Under the pieces are notes generated by a model. It was not told where the DNA came from. It saw nothing but the letters and a program-made list of their open reading frames with translations, and searched no databases. Positions 18,076 to 26,169 of a DNA stretch of 64,000 nucleotides are shown here, one piece after another. This DNA comes from Zhongshania aliphaticivorans (GTDB lineage Bacteria; Pseudomonadota; Gammaproteobacteria; Pseudomonadales; Spongiibacteraceae): positions 2,325,501-2,389,500 of the forward strand of contig NZ_CP014544.1 of the NCBI RefSeq assembly GCF_001586255.1, read 5' to 3'. Each line of letters opens with the position of its first letter. The stretch's first letter is position 1. A program made the position numbers and the translations under genes.

Positions 18076-18104
18076 GCGACTGCGCGGTTCCGTCGCGCAG
18101 TCGC
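18076..18104. terminator. Strong hairpin between convergent genes, no T tract
   Basis: A perfect 11-bp stem GCGACTGCGCG / CGCGCAGTCGC with a 7-nt loop lies between the ends of the acyl-CoA reductase and the SRPBCC gene. Neither side has a T run, so it may stabilise or stall transcripts rather than act as a classical terminator. Confidence 0.55.
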
Positions 18105-18112
18105 TCCGACTA

Positions 18113-18574
18113 TTAATCTCGAGCCCAGGCCTCCGCCAAAGCGGCCAACTGCTCGGCCACCACCGTCCAGCCCTCAACAAACCCCATTTCCTCATGCCGC
18201 TTCATCGCGGCCTCGTTCCAATGTCGCGCACTGGCGGTATAGCGCGTACCCTGCCCTTGCGCACTAATTTCTAAAAAACCAATCATAAAGGCATCACGTG
18301 GCTGCCAATCGACGGTAAGCGCGTCCGTAAACACAAAGCGCACACCCGGTGTGAACTCAAGTACGACGCCCTCAGTAAGCTCCCGCTCGCCATCGGGGCC
18401 GCACATTGCCAGCGCAGCGCGGCCACCGGCGCGCCAATCTAAGTCGATCACCTCTGTACGCCACGGTTTAGGGCACCACCACTCTGGCAGACGCTCAATC
18501 ATCACCTGCCACACCGTGTCTGGCGGGGCATCAATAAAACGACTAACACTCAGTTCAAACGGTGGCTGACTCAT
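18113..18574 (-). CDS. SRPBCC / AHSA1-like domain protein
   Basis: A 153-residue START-like (SRPBCC) protein of the AHSA1 type. The helix-grip features are FELSVSRFIDAPPDTVWQVM at the N-terminus, a LPEWWCPKPW turn, GGRAALAMCGPDG, EFTPGVRFVFTDAL and a C-terminal helix GFVEGWTVVAEQLAALAEAW. Such proteins bind hydrophobic ligands or act as co-chaperone-like stress proteins; no enzyme is assigned. It is convergent with the acyl-CoA reductase, separated by a hairpin, and seems to be a single-gene unit. Confidence 0.8.
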   Translation of the reverse strand: MSQPPFELSVSRFIDAPPDTVWQVMIERLPEWWCPKPWRTEVIDLDWRAGGRAALAMCGPDGERELTEGVVLEFTPGVRFVFTDALTVDWQPRDAFMIGFLEISAQGQGTRYTASARHWNEAAMKRHEEMGFVEGWTVVAEQLAALAEAWARD

Positions 18575-18940
18575 TAGACTACTCCCAAGCTAAATTGCAG
18601 ATTCAATTAAAAGTCGTGACCAAACAACAAGCCCCTGGCGCTGAATGATCCCCCTGTTTAGTCGAAATCCGACGGCGTATTTCGACATTGCAAGGCAACA
18701 TTACATAACACTCGGCAAAATCTAGCTAACAGCCTCGACGTACTGTGAGAGAATAGCCGCAATAATATGCAATTTAATTGCATTCGCTACCTCTGATGCC
18801 CTGAACTGCCAACGTCAAGGCTATGGAGCAAACGCCTAGCCAGCGTGGTATGTCTTAATTAAGCACTGCCGACGGTATCGCTAATAATTTTAGGCATATA
18901 GCGCTCGGGGTATATCAACTGAATTAATTTGGTGAACAAA
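18575..18940. other. 366-bp intergenic region
   Basis: This gap lies between the divergent SRPBCC and asparaginase-like genes. It contains one clear inverted repeat (listed separately) and is otherwise without recognisable genes. Both promoters are presumably here, but none is convincing by eye. Confidence 0.5.
18661..18686. repeat. Perfect inverted repeat, possible operator or hairpin
   Basis: GTCGAAAT (18661-18668) and ATTTCGAC (18679-18686) form perfect 8-bp arms around a 10-nt spacer. The site is about 255 bp upstream of the asparaginase-like start and about 90 bp upstream of the SRPBCC start. It could be a regulator site or an RNA hairpin. Confidence 0.5.
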
Positions 18941-19978
18941 ATGAATAGCAAGATTGTTGTTATAACCACCGGAGGGACGATAGGCTCCATCCTGCAATCT
19001 GGCGCCGTCTCGGTAGATTTATCTGCAAACAAAATTGCCAAAGAAATAGAACTAGCAAAGCAAACACTGGGCTATGACATTGAAGTCATATCGCCAATAA
19101 ATAAAAACTCCGAAGCATTGGCACCCAGTGATTGGCTAGATATCTTATTGAGCATCCAAACAGCCTGCGAAACCGATGCAAGTGGTATCGTTGTAACTCA
19201 CGGTACCGACACCCTTGCTTATACAGTATCAGCAGCGGTGGCCTTAGGGCATTTATGGAATAAGAAAATTTGCTTTACCGGCGCATTTTACTCACCCGAC
19301 AACCCGTCTTCAGACACCTCTTTGAGCCTTTTAGCTGCGTTAGAATTTGCCGCGTCAAGCCATCCGGCAAGTGGCGTTTTTGTCGCGTTCAGATCAAACG
19401 AAAACAATAGTGAGGCCAGAATCCTCAATGGCTTCGACGTTAAGCCCATGAGCTTTGACGACTCTTACTTTGGCGCCTTATATAATAATGTGCTTGCAAG
19501 CTACTCCCTAAAATATGGCTTATCCGACCCCATACCCAGCAAGAACATAACACACCCCAAAATTGAAACTACCAGCCTGCCTGACAAAAAAGCCATTGAA
19601 GCAGCCCAAGCCAAAATATGCTGCATAACACTCTACCCCGGCATAGATAAAAGCGTCCTCCAAGCCGTCACAATGGGCCGAGACATCGTCATTATCGAGC
19701 TATACCACAGCGGGACAGGGCCCTATGGCGCGGACTACAACGACCTTATTGAACACCTGCGCGAACACGCAGATAAAACACTCTTTCTATTGGCGTCTTT
19801 CCCGAGCGAATATATACAAACCCCCTACGATAGTAGCCGAGCCCTTATCGACGCCGGGGGCTGCATTTACAAAGATGTGCAATCGCACTTCTTATACGTT
19901 TTCTCACTGCTATCGCTTGCCCTCGGAAATACCAATGAGCAGATCAAACGCCAGCTCGCGGATTGGCAAATGGGTTAG
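18941..19978 (+). CDS. Asparaginase-like protein
   Basis: A 345-residue member of the asparaginase/glutaminase family, whose canonical reaction is L-asparagine to aspartate plus ammonia. The first active-site motif ITTGGTIGS and the second, THGTDTLAYT, are intact. The catalytic Lys region (usually R-x-x-K) reads ARILNGFD, so that Lys may be absent. There is no signal peptide, indicating a cytoplasmic protein. The start chosen is ATG 18941, six bases after GGTGA, instead of the TTG at 18929. Base use is more AT-rich than its neighbours, and it lies beside a tRNA gene, both compatible with transfer but not proof. Confidence 0.75.
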   Translation: MNSKIVVITTGGTIGSILQSGAVSVDLSANKIAKEIELAKQTLGYDIEVISPINKNSEALAPSDWLDILLSIQTACETDASGIVVTHGTDTLAYTVSAAVALGHLWNKKICFTGAFYSPDNPSSDTSLSLLAALEFAASSHPASGVFVAFRSNENNSEARILNGFDVKPMSFDDSYFGALYNNVLASYSLKYGLSDPIPSKNITHPKIETTSLPDKKAIEAAQAKICCITLYPGIDKSVLQAVTMGRDIVIIELYHSGTGPYGADYNDLIEHLREHADKTLFLLASFPSEYIQTPYDSSRALIDAGGCIYKDVQSHFLYVFSLLSLALGNTNEQIKRQLADWQMG

Positions 19979-20075
19979 AGCAGCAAGATGCATCAATCCG
20001 AACAGCCAAGGGTTTATAAGGCATCCGTTAATGGGCACAACCGAAAAATATTAAGGGAGGTTAAAACATAAGGTT

Positions 20076-20162
20076 TGGTGCCCGGGGCCGGACTTGAACC
20101 GGCACGACATTGCTGTCGGGAGATTTTAAGTCTCCTGTGTCTACCGATTTCACCACCCGGGC
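20076..20162 (-). tRNA. tRNA-Leu (UAA anticodon)
   Basis: The minus strand reads a complete 87-nt class II tRNA. Acceptor GCCCGGG pairs with CCCGGGC before A and an encoded CCA. The anticodon stem GGAGA/TCTCC encloses CTTAAAA with anticodon TAA. A long variable arm (CGACAGCAATGTCG) and the T arm GTTCAAGTC follow. The variable arm and anticodon identify leucine. Confidence 0.97.
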
Positions 20163-20303
20163 TAAAGGGTTCTGGCGTGAGAGCCAGTAATGATACAAAA
20201 ACCTATGAACAACGGCTTTTGGGTAGCGCTAGTGCTTTAAAAGCGTTCGCAGTCTACTGATATGATTCAAAAAAATCAACGGCTTAGGGGCTTTAATTAC
20301 TGC

Positions 20304-22631
20304 CTAATTGGCAATTACCGCCAGACGCGCCCGTTGCCGGGCACGATAGCGCAATGACAGCACTAATGCGGCCAGTAGGCCCGCCATTGTCCATAGCGGG
20401 TATTTAAGGCCATAAACCAATGGGCTCAGGCCCACCCGGGTGATTACCCGCAGCGTGGTTGAGCCTGCAATAGTCTCTGCTATTGGTGGTGAGTATTGAT
20501 AATAGGTGGCCACCAAGCTGCGCCCCCAGCTGTAGGGCAGCAATACGGTGTCGCGAAAATTGCGCAATACTTGTACATCTGGCGCCATATAACTGCCATA
20601 GGCCGCAGTGGCGATAAAGCAGGCTCCGCCGCCGCCACCGCCACTACTTCTGGCTGCCGGTGTTGCTGGCGGCGCTTGACCTACTGATATGGCAAGAGCG
20701 CTTGCCGCTGCCTCCGCATTAATTAGGCCGTCACCACTTACATCGTCGTAGCCATTGGCTGCGCGACGACCATTTACGTCGATAGCAGTATTCTTTACTG
20801 CGGCAATCAACTGCGCAGGCGTCGCTGTTGGGTAGGCTTCCTTATAAAGCGCAAAAACCGCAGCAGCATTAGGCGCAGCAGCGGAGGTTCCGTAAAAGTT
20901 GGGGAAGTTATCTGGCTCGCCATCTTCTGGCGCCACATTGGCAGACGACACCCCCAAAAAGGTGTTGTTGTTGCCGTCAACTGCAGCAAAGCTGGGTACT
21001 TCGCGATTTTCTACTTGATAATTGCCGTCTTGATCAAACTGTAAGCGATTCGTGCCGCCCCTTGAGGTAAAAGGTTCTGGGTCGATACCAATGGTATCGT
21101 AGCCTTCTGGACGAAATTCTGGCGACTCCCACCACGGCACGGCCGCGACTGACGCAACGTTGCGAGCCATTGAGTGACCCCAAACAGCAACGCCATTATA
21201 GGGGTACTCAACATTGCTAGGCGTATCGCCTGTAATCAACATCCGAAACTCTAAGCGAATACCCGCCTTTTGCGGAATGTCGTCTTGGTTGCCATCAAAA
21301 TGCTCAACTGCAATATAAAAAACTTCGGTGTTAGGCCCACTCTCTAAGGTCACAAACTCAAAGGCGTCACCGCTTGGATTGCCGGTTGTTCCCTGCTCAT
21401 TTTTCCCGGCATCGACGTAGTCTGGGTTAGCTTCGTTGAACGCAAGCAAACTCGGCGTACGCGTCGCGTATAAATCGAGATCTATTTGTGCGCCATTGGC
21501 AGGACTAACCGACGCATTGGGCTGGTTCCAATTCAGTACAACATAAGTTAATGAATTAGGTGCAAGGGTAATGGCCAAAAACTGATCACTGCCATTTGAG
21601 CGCCAGTTATGTAGGTCATTGCCCGTTGGCACTGCACTAACACCCGGCTCATCTATACTGGTATTTGAATCTTTAAACAGGAAGCGATAGGCCTGATCGG
21701 CGTCATTACCCGCAGCAGTTAAGTAAGGTATACCCGCCGCCACACAGCGACTGGCCGCGAGTGCGGGCAAGTCGTCTTGATACACGCTTTCGCTGAGAAA
21801 CAAAATGTCATCAACGACAATATCCGCTTGCCCCGGGCTGCATAGGCGATCTATGGCCTCAGCCAATTCAACCCGGCTTCTGCCTGCCGCGTGAAATAAA
21901 AAATTGGCGCCCGGCGCAACGTCATAGGCCAACTCAGCCATGGCAGCCCCTTCGTCGGTGCGGTCTTCGACATCGTCTCTAAGCAGGCCAATTGAAGCCG
22001 GAAGGTCACCACTATCTTGAGAGCGGCTGCCCTGCAGATTACCGGCAGCATAGAGTGCAGGCACGGTGTTGTCATCGCGCATTGCACTGGTCTGGGCAAA
22101 GCTGTCTGAAATTATCCCAATGGTCTGACCATTACCATTTACGCCCAGGGTGTTGCTGATAATATCGGAACGCATCGCCCGACCTGCCCGGCTAGTAACC
22201 GAGCCAACCCGCAGTACCGAGGGTGTTTCTAAATTAAGCGAGCGGATGTTGCTGAGTTCGGCCAAGGCAAGCAGTGCAAGGGCTGAAGATGTTCTAACCG
22301 ACGCATATTTGCCATTACCGCTTAAGAATAGTAGCTGAATGCCCTGCTCAGCTAAAAACTCCTGCAAACCAATGTCATTATGAAGATGTAACTCAACGAC
22401 CATGCCTTTCTGCCCGCTGCTGCTGCCGCGCAGTAAAGCCTGCTCGTGGCCAATATCGAGTAAAGGCTGACGATTGCCCCCAACAGCCCGCTGCAGTTGG
22501 CTGTCCATTTTAGCGAGCGCTGGCGAGGTTTGTGCAAGCTTCTGCTTTATATTGGCTTCTGCAAAAACACCGGTGCTAAGCAGACTAATGCTAAACACCA
22601 GTATTGTTGGCCAGCTATTTTTTACGCTCAT
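20304..22631 (-). CDS. Secreted S8-like peptidase with Glu at the His position and CFI-box C-terminus
   Basis: A 775-residue exported subtilase-related protein. After a signal peptide (about 1-24) and a propeptide-like ferredoxin-fold region (about 77-141) comes a peptidase domain with D176 (IGIISDSF), oxyanion N309 (TAAGND) and nucleophile S583 (YGTSAAAPN). Where subtilisins have the His of HGT, this protein has E227 in [18 protein letters not shown], suggesting a Ser-Glu-Asp arrangement as in sedolisins. The C-terminus has a glycine run, then [10 protein letters not shown] (671-680), a partly conserved tail and a membrane helix (about 741-764) with an Arg-rich end. That is the layout of CFI-box C-terminal surface anchors. 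It overlaps the small upstream gene by 17 bp. Confidence 0.8.
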   Translation of the reverse strand: MSVKNSWPTILVFSISLLSTGVFAEANIKQKLAQTSPALAKMDSQLQRAVGGNRQPLLDIGHEQALLRGSSSGQKGMVVELHLHNDIGLQEFLAEQGIQLLFLSGNGKYASVRTSSALALLALAELSNIRSLNLETPSVLRVGSVTSRAGRAMRSDIISNTLGVNGNGQTIGIISDSFAQTSAMRDDNTVPALYAAGNLQGSRSQDSGDLPASIGLLRDDVEDRTDEGAAMAELAYDVAPGANFLFHAAGRSRVELAEAIDRLCSPGQADIVVDDILFLSESVYQDDLPALAASRCVAAGIPYLTAAGNDADQAYRFLFKDSNTSIDEPGVSAVPTGNDLHNWRSNGSDQFLAITLAPNSLTYVVLNWNQPNASVSPANGAQIDLDLYATRTPSLLAFNEANPDYVDAGKNEQGTTGNPSGDAFEFVTLESGPNTEVFYIAVEHFDGNQDDIPQKAGIRLEFRMLITGDTPSNVEYPYNGVAVWGHSMARNVASVAAVPWWESPEFRPEGYDTIGIDPEPFTSRGGTNRLQFDQDGNYQVENREVPSFAAVDGNNNTFLGVSSANVAPEDGEPDNFPNFYGTSAAAPNAAAVFALYKEAYPTATPAQLIAAVKNTAIDVNGRRAANGYDDVSGDGLINAEAAASALAISVGQAPPATPAARSSGGGGGGACFIATAAYGSYMAPDVQVLRNFRDTVLLPYSWGRSLVATYYQYSPPIAETIAGSTTLRVITRVGLSPLVYGLKYPLWTMAGLLAALVLSLRYRARQRARLAVIAN

Positions 22632-23097
22632 CGAATGCCTTCAGGGATAATTCCCGCTTGGGTATATCAGTGCTCACTGACACTGCTGTAACTCCTTCAA
22701 TCGCGACTAGCTGCTGCAATTGCACTCGGGTTTTAACCCAAAGCCTAAGACGCTGATTAACCGGATTCATGTAGTCTAATGTATAGCCTGCGTTTTTGAT
22801 ATTTGCGACCATCGCGTCAACATTTTTCGACCAATAGCGAATATCTACCAATAAGCCCAATTCTGGATCAATGTGGATCGCCAGGCCTTTCGCGGTTATA
22901 CGCCACAAAGACTCATCTAGATTCACCAAAGTGTCTAAAGGCGCATGCAAAACCACATTTTGAATAGTGGCCGCGTCGCGGCTCTCGCGCTGGCGATCCG
23001 CCTCTTGGTTGGTACAAGCAAACAACAAGCCGCCCACTGCAACAAGGACTAAGCACAGGTCAATGACAGCCGTAACATACTGTTTTAGCGTTAGCAT
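22615..23097 (-). CDS. Putative lipoprotein co-transcribed with the S8-like peptidase
   Basis: A 160-residue protein not recognised as a known family. It has an N-terminal hydrophobic segment (about 7-28) ending in LLFACTN, close to a lipobox with C28, so a membrane-anchored periplasmic lipoprotein is likely. The C-terminal part [20 protein letters not shown] recalls the end of the propeptide-like region of the downstream peptidase ([20 protein letters not shown]). It could thus be an inhibitor- or chaperone-like partner; this is an inference. Start ATG 23097 follows AGGAG. The 17-bp overlap with the peptidase gene implies translational coupling. Confidence 0.65.
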   Translation of the reverse strand: MLTLKQYVTAVIDLCLVLVAVGGLLFACTNQEADRQRESRDAATIQNVVLHAPLDTLVNLDESLWRITAKGLAIHIDPELGLLVDIRYWSKNVDAMVANIKNAGYTLDYMNPVNQRLRLWVKTRVQLQQLVAIEGVTAVSVSTDIPKRELSLKAFDERKK

Positions 23098-23231
23098 TAG
23101 TTCTCCTATCCTGTGCCGATAAACAGCGCAATTTATCCATGCCCGTTAGTTTAACGGTTGCGGCCGCCGTAATAAGTAAGGGATTCACACAGGCCCAGCC
23201 ACCAAATTGCACTCTTGACATCGACCGCCAA

Positions 23232-23255
23232 CATATATGAAAATTCGAATATATT
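23232..23255. promoter_or_regulatory. Candidate ArsR operator
   Basis: An AT-rich dyad (ATATAT on both sides of ATTCGAAT) sits about 20-40 bp before the arsR start at 23275. The location and TTCGAA core are typical of ArsR/SmtB binding sites, so autoregulation and arsenite induction are expected. Confidence 0.55.
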
Positions 23256-23274
23256 AACCAAGGTCGCGCCCACT

Positions 23275-23604
23275 ATGCCACTACCCCAATTTTTCAAATG
23301 CCTTGCGGAGGACACTCGGCTTAAAATTTTGCTGCTACTTAAAAGCCATGCCGAGCTGTGTGTTTGCGACCTGACACTTGCTCTTGCTAGCAGCCAACCG
23401 AAAGTGTCTCGCCATCTTGCCGAACTTAAAAAGCATGGCTTAGTGAGTGACGAGCGGCGGGGAAAGTGGATTTACTACCGTTTAAACACCGCGCTAGCGC
23501 CGTGGCAGGAGTCGGTAATCGCGCTGGCATTAAGCAATACACCCGATTTTATTCACGCCGAAAACACACTACTGAACAGTCACCTAAATGAGCGCTGTTG
23601 CTAA
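23275..23604 (+). CDS. arsR: ArsR family arsenite-responsive repressor
   Basis: Winged-helix repressor of the ars operon. From the proposed ATG 23275 the protein is 109 residues; the alternative TTG 23215 adds 20 residues that overlap the probable operator, so the later start is preferred. The family motif ELCVCDLT holds C29 and C31, the arsenite-sensing pair of classical ArsR, followed by the recognition helix SQPKVSRHLAELKKHGLV. Two more cysteines end the protein. Arsenite or antimonite binding should release the operator and derepress arsC and acr3 downstream. Confidence 0.9.
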   Translation: MPLPQFFKCLAEDTRLKILLLLKSHAELCVCDLTLALASSQPKVSRHLAELKKHGLVSDERRGKWIYYRLNTALAPWQESVIALALSNTPDFIHAENTLLNSHLNERCC

Positions 23605-23637
23605 TTTGCGCGCGCCTTCACTCTACCGAGTACGATC

Positions 23638-24120
23638 ATGACCACGCCATTTAAGATTTTATATATCTGCACCCACAATCGCTGCCGCAGCATTTTATGC
23701 GAGGCCATTAGCAACGCAGCGGGCGCAGGTGCAATTGAGGCGCGCAGTGCGGGCAGCCAACCTAGCGGCGAAGTTCACCCTTTGAGCCTGCGATATTTGG
23801 ACGAGCTAGGCATTGCAACTACTGAGCTGCGCAGCCAGTCCTGGGACGAGCACCGCAATTTTGCGCCGGATTTAGTTATTACGGTTTGCGACAGTGCTGC
23901 CGGCGAAGCCTGCCCACTGTGGTTGGGCAGCGCCCAAAAAGTGCATTGGGGATTGGCCGACCCATCAAAACTCACGGGCAGCGATAGCGAGATCGCCGCA
24001 GGGTTCCACGCTTGCATCGCAGAAATTCAGCGCCGTACCGCCGCGCTTCTGGCCTTAAACCTGGGCGCATTGCCAGCCGATGAGCGACTCACGGCCCTGC
24101 GCACGCTCGGCGCACACTAA
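23638..24120 (+). CDS. arsC: Arsenate reductase, thioredoxin-coupled
   Basis: Cytoplasmic arsenate reductase of the low-molecular-weight phosphatase fold that turns arsenate into arsenite for export. The 160-residue protein has the P-loop CTHNRCRS with C11 and R17 and a pair of resolving cysteines, C84 and C92, in [11 protein letters not shown]. This matches the three-cysteine relay of thioredoxin-dependent ArsC (C10/C82/C89 in Staphylococcus). It lies 33 bp after arsR and 26 bp before acr3, in one operon. The distant glutaredoxin-coupled ArsC type is excluded by the motif. Confidence 0.92.
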   Translation: MTTPFKILYICTHNRCRSILCEAISNAAGAGAIEARSAGSQPSGEVHPLSLRYLDELGIATTELRSQSWDEHRNFAPDLVITVCDSAAGEACPLWLGSAQKVHWGLADPSKLTGSDSEIAAGFHACIAEIQRRTAALLALNLGALPADERLTALRTLGAH

Positions 24121-24146
24121 ACTACTTTTACCTTTCGGAGTATTAC

Positions 24147-25151
24147 ATGGGATTATTTGAACGTTACCTGAGCGTTTGGGTGGCACTGAGCATTGTGGTC
24201 GGCGTTGCGTTGGGGCAGGTCTTTCCCGCCCTCTTCAGCCTTGTTGCCAGCCTCGAAGTAGCTCATGTTAATTTAGTGGTAGCAGTGCTTATTTGGATCA
24301 TGATTTACCCAATGATGATCCACATTGATTTTGCGGCCATGAAGGATGTTGGCAAAAAGCCAAAAGGCTTAGCCCTTACGCTGGTTGTGAACTGGCTGAT
24401 AAAGCCCTTCACCATGGCGCTCATCGCCTGGCTATTTTTTGACGTGCTGTTTGCCCGCTGGGTCGACCCCCAATCCGCCAGCGAATACATTGCTGGGATG
24501 ATTTTACTCGGCGTAGCACCCTGCACGGCAATGGTCTTTGTTTGGAGCCAACTCTGTAATGGCGACCCAAATTACACCCTGGTCCAAGTTTCAATAAACG
24601 ATATTATTATGGTGTTTGCCTTTGCGCCGATTTGCGCCCTTTTACTTGGCGTTAATGCTATTACCGTGCCGTGGCAAACTCTGCTGCTATCTGTGTTTTT
24701 ATATGTGCTTATTCCCCTTGCTGCTGGTTACCTCACCCGCAAACTCATTAGTGGCAACGGCATTACCAAGCTCGGTAAAACCCTCAAACCGTGGTCTATT
24801 TGCGGCTTATTAACCACCATCGTGCTGCTCTTTGGCTTTCAGGCTGACGTTATTATTAGCAAGCCCCATATTATTGTGCTTATCGCCATTCCGCTGCTCA
24901 TTCAAACCTATGGCATTTTTGCCTTGAGTTTTTTTGCCGCGCAGCGCCTGCGCCTGCCCTTTAATATTGCCGCGCCAGCCTGCATGATCGCCACGTCCAA
25001 CTTCTTTGAGCTAGCGGTAGCCGTAGCCATTTCGCTGTTTGGCTTGAACTCGGGGGCAGCGCTAGCAACTGTGGTTGGCGTATTGGTTGAAGTGCCGGTG
25101 ATGTTGTCGCTAGTGTATTTTGCAAATCGTAATCAGCATCGCTTTGGGTGA
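24147..25151 (+). CDS. acr3: Arsenite efflux permease Acr3
   Basis: Ten-helix inner-membrane arsenite exporter of the ACR3 (BASS superfamily) type, 334 residues. Typical features are the N-terminal [21 protein letters not shown], the MIYPMM helix, [11 protein letters not shown], and [13 protein letters not shown] with the conserved Cys thought to bind arsenite. It follows arsR and arsC in the same direction and is expected to be derepressed by arsenite. It is not an ArsB-type antiporter. The start ATG 24147 is preceded by CGGAG. Confidence 0.93.
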   Translation: MGLFERYLSVWVALSIVVGVALGQVFPALFSLVASLEVAHVNLVVAVLIWIMIYPMMIHIDFAAMKDVGKKPKGLALTLVVNWLIKPFTMALIAWLFFDVLFARWVDPQSASEYIAGMILLGVAPCTAMVFVWSQLCNGDPNYTLVQVSINDIIMVFAFAPICALLLGVNAITVPWQTLLLSVFLYVLIPLAAGYLTRKLISGNGITKLGKTLKPWSICGLLTTIVLLFGFQADVIISKPHIIVLIAIPLLIQTYGIFALSFFAAQRLRLPFNIAAPACMIATSNFFELAVAVAISLFGLNSGAALATVVGVLVEVPVMLSLVYFANRNQHRFG

Positions 25152-25257
25152 TACCGCTCGATGCTTGACGGGAGACAGGAGCCCCAAAAGCATGTTGATA
25201 GTGTGGGATGTGGCGGGGCTGAGGCCTGATGTTTAAGGGCATTCGCTGCGCTCACAT

Positions 25258-25282
25258 GGATCCCTGCCTGCGCAGGGATGAC
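25258..25282. repeat. REP-like palindrome, copy 1
   Basis: GGATCCCTGCCTGCGCAGGGATGAC contains an imperfect palindrome (ATCCCTGC...GCAGGGAT) of REP type. Its reverse complement, GTCATCCCTGCGCAGG..., parallels copy 2 at 25486, so the two are inverted relative to each other. Confidence 0.6.
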
Positions 25283-25464
25283 TTCATGTGCGGCAGGGAT
25301 GACATGATCTGCGCAGGAATGGCTTCATGTGCGGCAGGGATGGCTTGATATGCGCACATACGACTTGATGCGCGCACGTGTGACAAGGTTTAGGGAGACA
25401 TAATTTGATGTGCGCACGTATGACGAGGTGTCGGCAGATATAACTTAATTGGCTCGGCGTGAGC
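25283..25464. repeat. Degenerate 20-21-bp tandem repeat, about nine units
   Basis: Consecutive units of 20 or 21 bp run from 25283 with approximate consensus TTgATgTGCGCAgGgATGAC. Units at 25283, 25324, 25345, 25365 and 25405 are the clearest; those at 25385, 25425 and 25445 are badly decayed but keep the spacing. The second half of each unit resembles the right half of the adjoining REP-like palindrome, suggesting origin by repeated duplication of it. There are no unique spacers, so it is not a CRISPR array. Confidence 0.65.
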
Positions 25465-25485
25465 GCAAATAGGCGCGAAAAGTTC

Positions 25486-25511
25486 GTCACACCTGCGGAG
25501 GCAGGTGTCTA
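25486..25511. repeat. REP-like palindrome, copy 2 (terminator-like)
   Basis: A perfect 8-bp stem ACACCTGC (25489-25496) / GCAGGTGT (25501-25508) with a 4-nt loop, flanked by GTC and CTA as in REP units. On the minus strand it directly follows the stop codon of the small ORF at 25509-25583 and is followed by a short TTTT, so it may end the yibL transcript. Confidence 0.65.
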
Positions 25512-25583
25512 TTCTAGCGACGACGCTACAATAATGTCGCCTTTACGAACGCGATAGCCGCTTTTGGTTTTAGCCTTTCCCAT
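25509..25583 (-). CDS. Possible 24-residue basic small protein after yibL
   Basis: A short frame beginning 13 bp after the yibL stop and ending exactly at a terminator-like hairpin. The product contains MGKAKTKSGYRVRKGDIIVA, is lysine/arginine-rich and looks protein-like rather than random. The ribosome-binding site is weak (GAG about 10 bases upstream), so translation would rely on coupling with yibL. I do not recognise a family. It could equally be untranslated 3' sequence. Confidence 0.4.
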   Translation of the reverse strand: MGKAKTKSGYRVRKGDIIVASSLE

Positions 25584-25596
25584 CCCTAAGCGCTCT

Positions 25597-25953
25597 TTAG
25601 AATTTTGCAGGCGCGTAACCAGTCACTTCACTAATACCCATTTCCTTACCGAGTGCGGTCAGCGGATGTACTACAACCAAGCCCCGCACCGTTTTTTTGA
25701 ATTTACCCATATCGGCCTGCTCGGCTTTGGTCAAGGCTCTACTAAACCCAAGAGCCTTGAGCTCTTCCGCCTTGCCCGCATTTTGCGCCCCGCGCATACC
25801 TTTAATGCTGGCCACTTTACGGCTTAAAGTACTGAGCTCTTTTTTAAACTGCAGCACTGACTTTTGATCATCCCGCAATTTAGCCGCTTCTAATTTACGG
25901 CGATACAGATCAATTTTATTATTCAGTTGCTGGATATCTTGATTCAAATTCAT
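25597..25953 (-). CDS. yibL: YibL-like ribosome-associated protein
   Basis: A 118-residue protein corresponding to E. coli YibL (DUF2810), reported to associate with ribosomes. An N-terminal coiled coil (about 1-55, LNQDIQQLNNKIDLYRRKL) leads to the highly conserved block with TKAEQADMGKFKKTVRGLVV and HPLTALGKEMG. The start at ATG 25953 is chosen because it follows a GAGG site and gives the family length; an upstream extension to 25986 is unsupported. The molecular role is unsettled in the family. It may be co-transcribed with the 24-codon ORF downstream. Confidence 0.88.
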   Translation of the reverse strand: MNLNQDIQQLNNKIDLYRRKLEAAKLRDDQKSVLQFKKELSTLSRKVASIKGMRGAQNAGKAEELKALGFSRALTKAEQADMGKFKKTVRGLVVVHPLTALGKEMGISEVTGYAPAKF

Positions 25954-26169
25954 GGCGTAAACCTCACTCTGGGTGCGCACACGCACACCTCTGCGCCAGT
26001 GCTTATTAGCACGGGCCTAATAATTGGCGGCAGTATAGCAAGAAGTCTCGACTCGAATTGAGTCAACTAAGCCAGTTCAACAAAATTACCTTATAAAGCG
26101 CTGACGAGACCACCCGAAACGGCGAATAGGGGCAGTGGCCTGCCCTTGGGTCACTGTTGAGCTTAAATG

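Larger units (their letters stand above)
25152..25508. other. Intergenic region filled by REP-like palindromes and a tandem array
   Basis: This gap lies between acr3 and the possible small gene at 25509. The first about 105 bp show nothing recognisable. From 25258 it is occupied by REP-like palindromes and a degenerate 20-bp tandem repeat, listed separately. No regular protein gene is supported. Confidence 0.7.

Noticed and set aside
18941-20162. Genomic island integrated at tRNA-Leu
   Set aside because: No integrase and no duplicated tRNA end was found nearby; only base composition and proximity hint at it.
20075-20260. Small protein beginning MVPGAGLEPAR
   Set aside because: It is the complementary strand of tRNA-Leu read as protein, a common false gene.
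25283-25464. CRISPR array
   Set aside because: Units are contiguous and degenerate with no unique spacers, and no cas genes are present.
25284-25490. 68-codon minus-strand frame with repeated CAHIK segments
   Set aside because: The peptide repeats only reflect the 20-bp DNA repeats; the frame lacks a ribosome-binding site.
26090-26160. Terminator between yibL and the RND gene
   Set aside because: A weak CAGTG/CACTG pairing has no T tract on either strand.
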